From Sporolactobacillus sp. THM19-2 (GTDB lineage Bacteria; Bacillota; Bacilli; Bacillales; Sporolactobacillaceae), in contig NZ_SEMC01000003.1 in NCBI RefSeq assembly GCF_004153195.1, positions 186,001 through 250,000 of the forward strand: DNA of 64,000 nt, read 5' to 3'. Of this stretch, positions 18,759-27,801 are shown in pieces. Each line of letters begins with the position of its first letter. Position 1 is the first letter of the stretch. The translations under genes and the position numbers were made by a program. The notes beneath the pieces are model-generated. The model did not search any database and was not told the DNA's origin. It saw only the letters and a list, made by a program, of their open reading frames with translations.

Positions 18759-19703
18759 ATGAACTATCGTCATCTGGGCCGCAGCGGCCTCAAAGTGAGT
18801 GCGGTAAGTCTCGGAAGCTGGCTGACTTACGGTGGTTATGTGGAAAACCGGGCAGCCGTGGATACGATGCACAGAGCTTATGATCTCGGCATCAACTTTT
18901 TTGACACAGCCAACGTTTATATGCGCGGTGAAGCGGAGAAAGTGGTCGGAAAGGTGATTAAATCGTTCCCGCGTGAATCGATTGTCCTGTCCACCAAGGT
19001 GTTCTTCCCGATGGGCGATGGCCCGAACGACCGCGGCCTGTCACGTAAACACATCATGGAACAGGCGCATGCCAGCCTGAAACGCCTCGATGTAGATTAC
19101 ATTGATCTTTACTACTGTCACCGATTTGATCCGGAAACGCCTATTGAAGAAACACTGCGCGCTTTCGATGATCTGATTCATCAAGGCAAGGTGAATTATA
19201 TCGGGGTCAGTGAATGGACAGCGGAACAGATTGCCGAAGCAGCGCATCTTGCCGATGATAAACTGCTGAACCACTTTGTAGTCAATCAGTCTCAGTACAG
19301 CATGTTGCACCGGGATATTGAAAAGGAAGTGATTCCTGCCAGCAAAGCCCACGGCGTCAGTCAGGTCTGCTGGTCCCCTCTTGCCCAGGGCGTTCTGACA
19401 GGTAAATACACATCTGTGAACCATATTCCAGCCGGCAGCCGGGCCAGTGCACATAAAGGCAACATAAACAGATTCCTGACAGAGGCGAATCTGAAAAAAG
19501 TAGCGGAACTGAAGAAAATTGCCGCAGAACTGGGGATCACCATGGCCCAGCTTGCTCTCGCCTGGATTCTCAGACAGGATAATGTCGCAAGCGTAGTGGT
19601 CGGTGCCAGCCGTCCGGAACAAATCGAAGACAACGCTGCAGCAGCTGATCTCACACTTGAACCGGACGTTCTGAAAAAAATTGAAGGGATCCTGACTGAT
19701 TAA
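18759..19703 (+). CDS. aldo/keto reductase, Kv-beta/YhdN-like
   Basis: A 314-residue NADPH-dependent aldo-keto reductase (TIM barrel). The catalytic tetrad is visible: Asp and Tyr in FFDTANVYMRGEAE, Lys in VLSTKVFF and His in DLYYCHRFD. The cofactor segment is VVVGASRPEQIEDN near the C-terminus. The N-terminus YRHLGRSGLKVSAVSLGSW is typical for the potassium-channel-beta/YhdN group. Substrate unknown. A GGGGAGG lies upstream; a terminator follows. Confidence 0.9.
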   Translation: MNYRHLGRSGLKVSAVSLGSWLTYGGYVENRAAVDTMHRAYDLGINFFDTANVYMRGEAEKVVGKVIKSFPRESIVLSTKVFFPMGDGPNDRGLSRKHIMEQAHASLKRLDVDYIDLYYCHRFDPETPIEETLRAFDDLIHQGKVNYIGVSEWTAEQIAEAAHLADDKLLNHFVVNQSQYSMLHRDIEKEVIPASKAHGVSQVCWSPLAQGVLTGKYTSVNHIPAGSRASAHKGNINRFLTEANLKKVAELKKIAAELGITMAQLALAWILRQDNVASVVVGASRPEQIEDNAAAADLTLEPDVLKKIEGILTD

Positions 19704-19717
19704 CAGACAAATGGGCA

Positions 19718-19755
19718 AAGCCTGACCCGCTGTCATTTAAGCGGGTCAGGCTTTT
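19718..19755 (+). terminator. rho-independent terminator
   Basis: AAAGCCTGACCCGC and GCGGGTCAGGCTTTTT form a 12-bp stem with a T run, right after the aldo-keto reductase gene. Confidence 0.9.
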
Positions 19756-19865
19756 TCCTGCACGACTTTCTCAAATCCGGGACAAGTCGACAGATTATTT
19801 CCCGGGTAATCATAGAACCTGATAGAATAGATATAGACTATAAGAAGGGCGAGAGCATATCTGTT

Positions 19866-21014
19866 ATGAAAATGGTTATTGCACCTGATTCATTTAAAGA
19901 ATCCCTGACTGCACTTGATGCCGCCCGTTCCATTCAGCGCGGTATGAAACGTATATTTCCCGATGCAGATTACGTCCTCGTTCCCATGGCAGACGGGGGT
20001 GAAGGAACGGTCCAGTCGCTGGTCGACGCGACGGGAGGAAAGCGACTGAACCTCACAGTCACCGGGCCGCTTGGCGCGCCTGTCCCTGGATTTTTTGGCC
20101 TTCTGGGGGACGGACAGACTGCCGTAATCGAGATGGCTGCGGCCGGAGGGCTCGAATTTCTCCCTCCATCATCGCGTGATCCGCTACGTGCGACCACCTA
20201 TGGAGTTGGTGAGCTGATTCGGGCTGCCATGGATCATGGCGCGCGGCATATTATTATGGGGCTTGGCGGCAGCGCAACAAATGACGGAGGATGCGGCATG
20301 GCCCAGGCACTCGGTGCCCGGCTGCTGGATGCGGCAGGCAGGCAGATCCCGCCGGGCGGCGCCGCACTCTCACGCCTGAGCAGGATTGATCTGTCATCGG
20401 TGGATCCCAGGGTCCACAGTACCCGCTTTGAGATCGCCACCGATGTCACCAACCCGCTCACGGGCAGGAACGGGGCATCAGCCGTCTTCGGTCCTCAGAA
20501 AGGCGCCGATGCATCAGCTGTTACCCGGCTTGACCAGGCACTGGCTCGTTTTGCGGAAGTGGTCGCACATGACCTGAACATAGCCGTAGATCAGGTGCCA
20601 GGTGCTGGTGCAGCCGGGGGCCTTGGCGCCGGCTGCCTCGCTTTTCTCAAAGGACAGATCCGTCCCGGGATTGACCTTGTCATACGTGAGACAGGCCTTG
20701 AGAAGAAGCTGAAGGATGCCGATCTGGTCCTTACGGGGGAAGGAAAAATTGACGGGCAGACCATTTATGGTAAAACACCGGTTGGCGTTGCCCGTGCGGC
20801 AAAAAGACACCATATCCCGGTGATTGGTGTGGCAGGAGCCCTGTCCGCGGGATACGAAGCCGTATACGCAGCCGGTATCGATGCCCTCTTTTCTATTGTT
20901 CCAGGAGCTGTGCCCCTGAAACAGGCACTGGCAGAAGCCGGGGCAAACCTCGAACGCACGAGTGAGAATATCGCCAGACTCATTCAGCTTGCGGGCGGGA
21001 TGAAGAAAAACTAA
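19866..21014 (+). CDS. glxK: glycerate kinase
   Basis: A 382-residue GlxK/GarK-family glycerate kinase (GK-I), which phosphorylates D-glycerate. Signatures: IAPDSFKESLTA at the N-terminus, MADGGEGT, GLGGSATNDGGCGMAQALGA, TDVTNPLTG..GASAVFGPQKGA and LTGEGKIDGQT. Length is usual for the family. The gene stands alone between two terminators. ATG at 19866; only a weak GGGCGAGAG precedes it. Confidence 0.93.
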   Translation: MKMVIAPDSFKESLTALDAARSIQRGMKRIFPDADYVLVPMADGGEGTVQSLVDATGGKRLNLTVTGPLGAPVPGFFGLLGDGQTAVIEMAAAGGLEFLPPSSRDPLRATTYGVGELIRAAMDHGARHIIMGLGGSATNDGGCGMAQALGARLLDAAGRQIPPGGAALSRLSRIDLSSVDPRVHSTRFEIATDVTNPLTGRNGASAVFGPQKGADASAVTRLDQALARFAEVVAHDLNIAVDQVPGAGAAGGLGAGCLAFLKGQIRPGIDLVIRETGLEKKLKDADLVLTGEGKIDGQTIYGKTPVGVARAAKRHHIPVIGVAGALSAGYEAVYAAGIDALFSIVPGAVPLKQALAEAGANLERTSENIARLIQLAGGMKKN

Positions 21015-21073
21015 ACGACCGGCAGCATCGAGACGACTCCGGAAGCTGAGTCATACTGAATCTGTTTTCCAAT

Positions 21074-21124
21074 AAAAAACAGCTGAGGCCGTCCTCCTGA
21101 TAAAGGATGACCCCGGCTGTTTTT
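21074..21124 (+). terminator. terminator after glycerate kinase
   Basis: AAAACAGCTGAGG with CGTCCTC pairs with GGATGACCCCGGCTGTTTTT around a short loop. The T run merges into the following repeat element. Confidence 0.7.
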
Positions 21125-21270
21125 ATCCCGCATTAACGGGCAGTAAGATCCCCACCTTAAAGTCATGAGGGGAAATGAACTTGTACGGGTGGGGATCACT
21201 GCCCATAAAAGCCCGATGGGTTCAACTAACAATCAGTGGGATAAAGACCCCACTGATTGAAGTTTCACTT
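21123..21270. repeat. structured interspersed repeat, family 1, copy A
   Basis: About 148 bp. It contains two hairpins: GGGCAGTAAGATCCCCACC pairs with GGTGGGGATCACTGCCC, and CAATCAGTGGG pairs with CCCACTGATTG. It starts with TTATCCCGCAT and ends with GAAGTTTCACTTTAT. Copy B follows head to tail; further copies lie at 39070 and, truncated, at 4855. Confidence 0.85.
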
Positions 21271-21427
21271 TATCCCGCATTAACGGGCAGTAAGATCCCC
21301 ACCTTAAAGTCATGAGGGGAAACGAACATGTCCGGGTGGGGATCACTGCCCGCAGCCGCCCGATGGGTTCAACGAACAGCTCGTGGGGGGATGAAGTATA
21401 CCCCCACGGGCTGAAGTTTCACTTTAT
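21270..21427. repeat. structured interspersed repeat, family 1, copy B
   Basis: About 157 bp, arranged in tandem with copy A and nearly identical in the first hairpin. The second stem differs by compensating changes (AGCTCGTGGGGG with CCCCCACGGGCT), so the structure is kept while sequence changes. It runs into the stop codon of the next gene. Confidence 0.85.
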
Positions 21428-22224
21428 TTCTGATCTTTATTTTTTTCTAAACCCCATGCATCACTTATGTAATCCAGCCAGATCTGCCGCCCCTGACTGT
21501 TCATCGTATGGCCATCTGAGGCGACCAGTTTCTCCCGGTCGTCCCCCTTCGCCCATTTTGACAGGTAATCCAGCTCAGGGATTTTCTGATCTTCGATATA
21601 CGATTTCAGTCCATCGATTCGATCATTCATGTAATCAGCATTCGCTGAATAATTAGGCAGAGAGACATAGAAGGCGACGTCAGGGTAACTGATACGGACT
21701 TTTTCTTCAAACAGTCCGGTGACTGTTTCCGTATCACTTGTACTGACCTGATGATCGTCATTATAAAGTAACGGTGTAAAAATAACCGCATCCGGTTTAC
21801 CGTTCAGGCCTTTAAACAGGTTGTTAAGTTTCTTCTCATTGAGTGCAAGAGAGGTTGACGTGCCCAGATCAACAGGCGTCACCTTAAAAAACAGCTCGCC
21901 AAAAGTCTGGTCCAGACGCTGCTGAAGAAGCGGAGCAAGTGCCCGGGTACTGTCCGCCCCAACCATAGCAATGCGGACCTGACTCTCTTCTTTCTGTGCC
22001 CGGTTTGCTGCTTTTTCAAGCGCTCCGGGCAGGGCTTTTATTTTCGCTTTCAGATCTTTTCCCGATGCATTGGCCGGATCAGCATCATTTTCCGGTTCAG
22101 CCGCCGCAGCATGAGCACTTCCCGGGCCGGAAACCTGGTCGATTTGATGATTCCAGTATGCTCTGCCGGCCAGTATGGTAATAATGCATAAAATAAGAAC
22201 AAGGATCACCCAGATTTTCTTCAC
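21424..22224 (-). CDS. SGNH/GDSL-type hydrolase-like exported protein
   Basis: A 266-residue protein with one N-terminal membrane span or signal anchor (residues 4-22), then an Ala/Asp/Pro-rich linker and an SGNH-like domain. Block I is MVGADSTRAL (nucleophile Ser after GAD rather than the usual GDS), and the C-terminal DGHTMNSQGRQIW contains the Asp-x-x-His pair of the catalytic triad. It would act outside the membrane, perhaps on cell-wall or polysaccharide esters. Substrate unknown. The stop lies within a family 1 repeat, so the last residues may have been altered by that element. Confidence 0.75.
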   Translation of the reverse strand: MKKIWVILVLILCIITILAGRAYWNHQIDQVSGPGSAHAAAAEPENDADPANASGKDLKAKIKALPGALEKAANRAQKEESQVRIAMVGADSTRALAPLLQQRLDQTFGELFFKVTPVDLGTSTSLALNEKKLNNLFKGLNGKPDAVIFTPLLYNDDHQVSTSDTETVTGLFEEKVRISYPDVAFYVSLPNYSANADYMNDRIDGLKSYIEDQKIPELDYLSKWAKGDDREKLVASDGHTMNSQGRQIWLDYISDAWGLEKNKDQK

Positions 22225-22352
22225 ATGTCACACCCTCATCAGTAGTTCAGTCCAAAATTAAAGAAATCATCTTATAATCAGCTTATCGACAGTGACTGAA
22301 AAAAGCAATATGTTTACGGCAAATTCCGCCATTTTTATTAGCAAATTTTGTT

Positions 22353-23129
22353 TCAATTTGTCTTTTCTTCCCTGATTACAACGATATTTACGCGCCGGTT
22401 CATTGCTTTATGTTCCGGTGTGTCATTCTTAACGACAGGCCGATACTCCCCGTAGCCGACAAAATGAAACCTGGCCGGATTCAGTTTGTCATTTTTGATC
22501 AAGAAATTCATCACGCGCTGAGCACGGACACCTGAAAGTTCCCAGTTGGAATGGATGTATGACCGGCTGCCTCTGTAAGGTGTGTTATCTGTATGCCCCT
22601 CAATACTGATTTCATTGGGTACCTCACTGAGAATGCCACCGATTTTTTTCAGTACAGGCGCAGCATTGGGCTTAAGATCGGCACTGCTCAGATCAAAAAG
22701 AATCTGTTCGCGGAAGGTCATTTGCACACCGCGCGGCGTCTCCACCAGGGAGACATCAGAATTAAGATGACTTTCATTGATATATTTACTCAGTTGTACA
22801 TACAGTGCATCCAGCTGCCTGGCATCCTGCTTTTTTTCATCTTCGGTAGGCGGCTTCTTCTCTTTTACGATCGGGATATCCGGCGTCTTCTGACTTTTGT
22901 CGGTACCTGGATAGCCCATGCCCTCAAGAATGGAATCCCCCTGAAACGACGATCTCAGCGAACTCACAAGTGCATTGAATCGCTGATTTTCGATCGTACT
23001 CATGGAAAACATGACAATAAAAAAGACAAGCAGCAGCGTAATGAGATCCGAATAAGTAATCAGCCATCTGCCCGATTTATCAGGTGTATCAACTTTTTTT
23101 ATTCGGCGGCGTTTCCGTTTATTACTCAT
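22353..23129 (-). CDS. motB: flagellar stator protein MotB/MotS
   Basis: A 258-residue stator subunit. It has a basic cytoplasmic tail, one membrane span with the ion-binding Asp in WLITYSDLITLLLVFFIVMF at about residue 30, a plug/linker region and a C-terminal OmpA-like peptidoglycan-binding domain (ISIEGHTDNTPYRG, NWELSGVRAQRVMNF, GYGEYRPV). It overlaps the upstream stator gene by 8 bp. The span resembles the sodium-type MotS as much as MotB, so the coupling ion is open. Confidence 0.9.
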   Translation of the reverse strand: MSNKRKRRRIKKVDTPDKSGRWLITYSDLITLLLVFFIVMFSMSTIENQRFNALVSSLRSSFQGDSILEGMGYPGTDKSQKTPDIPIVKEKKPPTEDEKKQDARQLDALYVQLSKYINESHLNSDVSLVETPRGVQMTFREQILFDLSSADLKPNAAPVLKKIGGILSEVPNEISIEGHTDNTPYRGSRSYIHSNWELSGVRAQRVMNFLIKNDKLNPARFHFVGYGEYRPVVKNDTPEHKAMNRRVNIVVIREEKTN

Positions 23130-23961
23130 GACTTCCTGCCCCTTGATAGTTTGCCTGACCGGCTGCTTCCGACCCGCTGATCACTTCTTCGGCCGCGGCA
23201 CGCTCATCGATACTTAGAAAGGCAAACAGTTTCTGACGAAGAATCATCGTATTCTCACCATACTGAATGGATAAAATTCCCTCAGCTTTAATCTGACGGA
23301 TCAGAACATCCTGGGCGAGATTTGCCTTGATTTTATTGAAAATCGGCAGGAAAATCACATTGGCTCCGGCAACGCCGTAAAGTGTCGCAATAAAGGCAAC
23401 CGCGATAGAGGGTCCAAGATCTGTCGGGCTGGTCAGGTTGCCCAGTACATGAACCAGGCCCATGACTGTCCCGATAATCCCCATGGTCGGTGAAAATCCT
23501 CCTGCTTCTTCAAAGATTCTCCCGATTGACAGAATCTTCTGCTCGTACAGTTCAATATCACGGTTCAGGATATCGTCAATAACATCCGAATCCACCCCGT
23601 CTACAACCATCTGGATGCCACCGGACATAAAGGGGTCATCCCTATATTTCTCCTGCTCACTTTCCAGAGCAAGCAGCCCTTCCCGCCGGGATATATTCGC
23701 CAGCTCCATCAGCCGGGCAATCACTTCACCCGGTTTTTCTTTCGGCCGGGCAAAGGCATACTTGAGAATAAAAGGTAATTTGGCAAGTGTTGCTCCGGGA
23801 AAACTGACAATCACCGCACCAATCGTCCCGCCAAAAACAATCAGAAGCGCGGTGACCTGGAAAAGCGCCCCCAGTGTGCCGCCTTCCAGCATGAATCCAA
23901 GCAGTAACGACAGTATTCCTGTAAGCAGGCCAATTACCGTTGCAGCAGCCATAATCTTCAT
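23122..23961 (-). CDS. motA: flagellar stator protein MotA/MotP
   Basis: A 279-residue MotA-family channel subunit with four membrane spans, the charged cytoplasmic loop that meets the rotor (RREGLLALESEQEKY) and the conserved FSPTMGIIGTVMGLVHVLGNL with its Pro/Thr residues. A second in-frame ATG at 23952 has GGAAGG nine bases upstream and may be the true start. A possible sigma-D site lies upstream (TCAA-N15-GTCGATAA at about 23970-24000, two or three mismatches), which I do not count as proven. Confidence 0.9.
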   Translation of the reverse strand: MKIMAAATVIGLLTGILSLLLGFMLEGGTLGALFQVTALLIVFGGTIGAVIVSFPGATLAKLPFILKYAFARPKEKPGEVIARLMELANISRREGLLALESEQEKYRDDPFMSGGIQMVVDGVDSDVIDDILNRDIELYEQKILSIGRIFEEAGGFSPTMGIIGTVMGLVHVLGNLTSPTDLGPSIAVAFIATLYGVAGANVIFLPIFNKIKANLAQDVLIRQIKAEGILSIQYGENTMILRQKLFAFLSIDERAAAEEVISGSEAAGQANYQGAGSHE

Positions 23962-24424
23962 CCTTCCGTTTTAACCCTGTACCTTTATTATCGACCGGTC
24001 TCGACAAAAGTTGAAGGAAGGCCCTGATATGGACCTTTTGGCCTGTCTTTTCCGATCGAAGCAGGTCTTTTTTCCTGTTTTTAAGCAAAAGGCTTCCTTT
24101 CTCACCGTTCCTGATCCCCTTTTTCATGCTCCCGCGCGATAAAGGGACAGAATATTATTTTTATATACTTCCCTTTTATCCGGTCTCCTGATAAAATGAA
24201 CCGTGTAATTTGTTCTCATTTGGCATAATATGTTGTGAGAGCGGAAGGAACGCCTGCCGGGTGGCAAGTCGCAGGCGCCGCCGGAGGCTTCGTTTTTCTG
24301 AGCCCATTTCCCGCAAAAGTTAAATCCTGTGTTAAAGTCAAAACAAAGACAGGAACCAACTCCTTACCTCCGGCAGGGCCGGAATGATTTTAATTGCTGA
24401 AATTCAGCCGGGAGTGAACAAACC
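23962..24424. other. intergenic region between divergent motA and HD-GYP gene
   Basis: No gene is supported. It holds the promoters of both flanking genes and a family 2 repeat at 24257-24310. Confidence 0.5.
24257..24310 (+). repeat. interspersed repeat family 2, copy A
   Basis: Contains AAGTCGCAGGCG, then CCGGAGGCTTCGTTTTTCTG and later CCGCAAAA. Related copies lie at 26170-26222 and 42070-42138 in the same orientation. Confidence 0.7.
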
Positions 24425-26155
24425 TTGCCGAAAGCAGTCACACTTGACCAACTGACCGGAGAATGCCTGCTTGCAAAAGATATATACATAAATTCAGTTG
24501 TCCTTTACCGTGCCGGGACCTGCATCACATCAGAAGTAGCCGCGGACCTTGAGCGCAAACAGATTCATGAAATATCAGTCATGGATCAGCCGGTCCCTGT
24601 TTACGGAGGACGCAGCCATCAGCAGCTGTCAGCTCATCAGAAACGGGCGCTGACGGACCGGTTTCAGAATGACATGGCACAGATCGCCAATGAATTACGT
24701 TATGGACGTATCCTCCATTCAGAATCCTCCTACCAGTGGCTTCTGACGATGTATGTCCATGAATTTGCCGAGCCTGCCGTTCGTCTTCTGATGGACAGCC
24801 TCAAACAATGGGATCCCGCCACATACATTCACTCCATCGATGTATTCGTGCTTTGCAGTCTGTACAGCAGGCACTGTTCCGGCCTACCATCGAAGGACTT
24901 CATTCTGGGCAGCCTTTTGCATGATATAGGCAAGCTTTATACGCCGAAATCGATTCTTCTGAAAAAGGGGAAGCTGACGGAGCGCGAATATGCAAAGGTC
25001 AAAGAACACACCGTCAAAGGATATCAGCTTCTGAAGCGGCTTGGATTTCCGCGGGAGACGCTGAGAATTGTCCGTTCACATCACGAACGGCTGACCGGAT
25101 CAGGCTATCCGGATCATCTGGACCTGACAGCACGGGATAAAGATTTGAATCTCATTGCGATGACCGATGTCTACTCGGCTCTGACCATGAAACGTTCTTA
25201 CCGGAAACCGATGAGTGCCATCATGGCGCTTCAGATCATTCTGTCAGACAGTGTCAACCGCCGGCTGTTCGATCTCCAGGATTGTTACCGTTTGATTAAT
25301 TTTCTCCATATCTTCCCTCCGGCAACTCAGGTTCGGCTGACGAACGGAGAAGCAGGCACCGTGCTGCCCAACCCGAACGGCTCCGATATTCTGCCGAAAA
25401 TTAAACTGGATCGGAACCAGAAAGTGATTCAGCTTCCAAGAGATCTCTCCATAACCGTGAAAAAAGTGATTGGCTGGGACAGCAGTGTCACCGACTCCCT
25501 GCTCAGACAGAACTGGGAGAACTATTTAAAGAATCTTATCGAGGGCGATCCGCTTAAAGCCGCAGAATGTTTCGAGTCTCTGTCGGACGGCATGCGGATT
25601 GAAGATATATTTACCAGATTGCTGGAACGCGGTGAAAAGGAAATTCGCTCCGGTGTAGCCAGGAAACGCCTCCGGCCGTCAGACGCCCTTGTTGCATCCG
25701 CGACAACGCAGACTCTGCTTGACTGGAACATGCGGAAAATCGCCGGAGACTTAAAAACACATATGGGAAAAGTGATTGTCGCAAATCTTGGATCCAGTGA
25801 GATATGGGGACAGATGAAAATGGTTGATAACCTGCTGGCGATCAACGGATGGAAAACGTATCTTCTGGCCGGGAACGCCGATGCATCCATCATTTTTGAT
25901 CTCATTGAACGCAAGAAGGCCCGATACCTTGCCCTGGGCCTGACTGAACAAACTCAGGAATACATGCTGAAGCGGATCCTGAACCGCCTCCGACGGGATT
26001 ACCCGAACCTGATCCTTTTCATTCACGGAAAAAGGACGGTTAAGGCGGACCTGCCCCGGGGATCCATTCTGCGGAGCAGGGATCTCGCGGAGTTCATCAC
26101 GAACATGAGAAGCTGCTTCCCCGAAGCGCGGACTGCCAGGCAGTCACCGCGGTAA
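24425..26155 (+). CDS. HD-GYP phosphodiesterase with degenerate B12-binding-like C-terminal module
   Basis: A 576-residue protein. The N-terminal half holds an HD-GYP domain at about residues 125-285, with HSIDV, LLHDIGKLYTPKSIL, HTVKGYQLL and HHERLTGSGYP. Such domains hydrolyse cyclic di-GMP; the usual DGxGYP reads TGSGYP here. The C-terminal part (about 365-560) looks like a helical cap (LIEGDPLKAAECFESLSDGM, later ARKRLRPSDALVA) plus a Rossmann-type cobalamin-binding fold (GKVIVANLGSSEIWGQM, GWKTYLLAGNA). The Dx(H)xxG His that would ligate cobalt is replaced by Glu, so vitamin binding is doubtful. It starts with TTG after GGGAGTGA. It faces away from the motAB genes, which suggests a link to motility control. 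Confidence 0.8.
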   Translation: MPKAVTLDQLTGECLLAKDIYINSVVLYRAGTCITSEVAADLERKQIHEISVMDQPVPVYGGRSHQQLSAHQKRALTDRFQNDMAQIANELRYGRILHSESSYQWLLTMYVHEFAEPAVRLLMDSLKQWDPATYIHSIDVFVLCSLYSRHCSGLPSKDFILGSLLHDIGKLYTPKSILLKKGKLTEREYAKVKEHTVKGYQLLKRLGFPRETLRIVRSHHERLTGSGYPDHLDLTARDKDLNLIAMTDVYSALTMKRSYRKPMSAIMALQIILSDSVNRRLFDLQDCYRLINFLHIFPPATQVRLTNGEAGTVLPNPNGSDILPKIKLDRNQKVIQLPRDLSITVKKVIGWDSSVTDSLLRQNWENYLKNLIEGDPLKAAECFESLSDGMRIEDIFTRLLERGEKEIRSGVARKRLRPSDALVASATTQTLLDWNMRKIAGDLKTHMGKVIVANLGSSEIWGQMKMVDNLLAINGWKTYLLAGNADASIIFDLIERKKARYLALGLTEQTQEYMLKRILNRLRRDYPNLILFIHGKRTVKADLPRGSILRSRDLAEFITNMRSCFPEARTARQSPR

Positions 26156-26681
26156 AATAAAGAAAAAACTACCGTCTGGTAAGTCGCCGGCACGCCGGAG
26201 ACCTCGTTTTTCTGAACCTTATCGCTGCCCGGTGGCTTTTTAAAAGAAGTTCCGCTTCATTTAGTGAAAAGAATAAAGGCGGGCTTCAATAGACGGAGGA
26301 ATTCCGCCTAACTTAGTAAAAAGGATGAAGGCAAGCCTCAATAGACGGAGGAATTCCGCTTATTGCCCCCCAAAAATGAAAATGGGGGATTTTTCATTGG
26401 CTAATCGGAAATTCTCCGCTTATGATACTCTGAAACCCGTTCGATTCTGCATTTAAGCGGAAATTTTCCGCTTATTAAGCAGAAAATAATGCCCCTGTCA
26501 TTCATCTGATTCGTGCGGCTGGTGAGGTGGTCGAGCAATACATGAAAAAGCCTTCTCGGGCTAAATGGAGGGCCTTCATCCCCTGCCTGAGGGCACGAGA
26601 TTTCGGCCGAAAATGTTCATTAAAATAAAATTAAAACGTGAATGATGCGGATCATCCGCTCACTCACGTTTTTTTAATATT
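26156..26681. repeat. intergenic repeat cluster (family 2 copy, 52-bp tandem pair, palindromes)
   Basis: At 26170-26222 lies a family 2 copy. At 26261-26312 and 26313-26363 lie two tandem units of about 52 bp, each with CTTCAATAGACGGAGGAATT or a close variant. A hairpin GCCCCC...GGGGG followed by ATTTTTC at 26366-26396 could terminate the preceding gene. AAGCGGAAATTTTCCGCTT at 26454-26472 is palindromic and shares the TCCGCTTA motif with the tandem units. No coding frame is supported. Confidence 0.75.
26631..26672. terminator. terminator after second LCP gene
   Basis: AAAACGTGAATGATGCGGAT and ATCCGCTCACTCACGTTTTT form a long, slightly imperfect stem with T runs on either side, immediately after the LCP stop on the minus strand. 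Confidence 0.8.
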
Positions 26682-27593
26682 TCAGTTTCCCAGCTGTTCA
26701 CTGATCATATCATGTACACGCTGCTTCTCAGCGCTGCCGACTACCAGGTAATAGATCCCGTTAATCTTCTGACTCTGCCCTTTAACTTCATAATCAATCG
26801 TGTGCTCTCTGGCATCTCTGTAATTCAGGGCAATATTTTTCATATCATCATAGGTCAGATTGGTTTTGACATTACTTCCCAGTGCGTCAAGAATATTTGT
26901 AAACCGGGAAATGGAGGACACGCTGGCCATTTTATTGACAATCGCCATAATCACATCACGCTGACGCTGATTACGCCCGAAGTCACCCTGCGGATCCAGG
27001 TGGCGCATCCTGACATAGCCCATTGCCTTGGCACCGGTATCCAGCGTGATATTACCCCGCGCATAATGATACCCTTTTTGATAATAGCCTTCGTCATGCC
27101 AGTCCAGTTTGTTGTTGACCGTGACGCCGCCAACAGCATCGACCAGATCACTCATGCCTTCCATGTTGATTTTAATATAAAAATCAAAGGGAATATCTCC
27201 TGTGAAATTCTGGACCGAATCCTGGGCCATTTTGACGCCACCATAAGCATAGGCGGCGTTGATTTTATCCATTGTCCCTCTGCCGACCATCTCAGTCCGC
27301 GTATCACGCGGGATCGAAATCATCTGCATCGTCTTCGTATTTGGATTCAGTGTCATCCCGATAATGGTATCGGAACGGCCGCGATCTCCCTTACGCTCGT
27401 CCACTCCGAGAAGCAGCAGATTGATCGGTTTTTTATCGGTTACCGCGGCATGATTTCCATTACCGCCTTCTGTTTCATACATGTCGCCTGCCGCGCTCTT
27501 AACCGAGTTCAGCACATGCCAGACGTAACCCGCACCTGCCGCAAACAGGACGACGATAATACATCCAATCGTCAGAAATATTTTCTTTTTCAT
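26682..27593 (-). CDS. second LCP-family cell-wall polymer ligase
   Basis: A 303-residue LytR-CpsA-Psr protein. One N-terminal membrane span (residues 4-25) is followed by the LCP domain: LLLLGVDERKGDRGRSDTIIG, MISIPRDTRTE, DKINAAYAYGG and MRHLDPQGDFGRNQRQRDVI with the conserved Arg and Asp residues that bind pyrophosphate. It is shorter than the copy at 8196 because it lacks the acidic C-terminal tail. It would attach teichoic acid or similar polymers to peptidoglycan. Confidence 0.92.
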   Translation of the reverse strand: MKKKIFLTIGCIIVVLFAAGAGYVWHVLNSVKSAAGDMYETEGGNGNHAAVTDKKPINLLLLGVDERKGDRGRSDTIIGMTLNPNTKTMQMISIPRDTRTEMVGRGTMDKINAAYAYGGVKMAQDSVQNFTGDIPFDFYIKINMEGMSDLVDAVGGVTVNNKLDWHDEGYYQKGYHYARGNITLDTGAKAMGYVRMRHLDPQGDFGRNQRQRDVIMAIVNKMASVSSISRFTNILDALGSNVKTNLTYDDMKNIALNYRDAREHTIDYEVKGQSQKINGIYYLVVGSAEKQRVHDMISEQLGN

Positions 27594-27801
27594 ATGTTCT
27601 ACCCTTTTCTTCAGTATGGTTATTTAATCGTGCTGTTACAGCACGAACGGATCGGGTAACAAAATCATTCGGGATAAACTGTCCCTGTTGACTGAAAAAT
27701 AATATTCGCCGGCATTTGACAAAACAGGGGGTAATCAGAGCAAAAAAAATGACCCGACAGAGTTCCCCCCTCGGATCACTTTTCCCTCAACGGAATGATA
27801 A

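Noticed and set aside
23726-24127. 133-codon minus-strand frame overlapping motA
   Set aside because: It is a different frame of motA and its leader, without family match.
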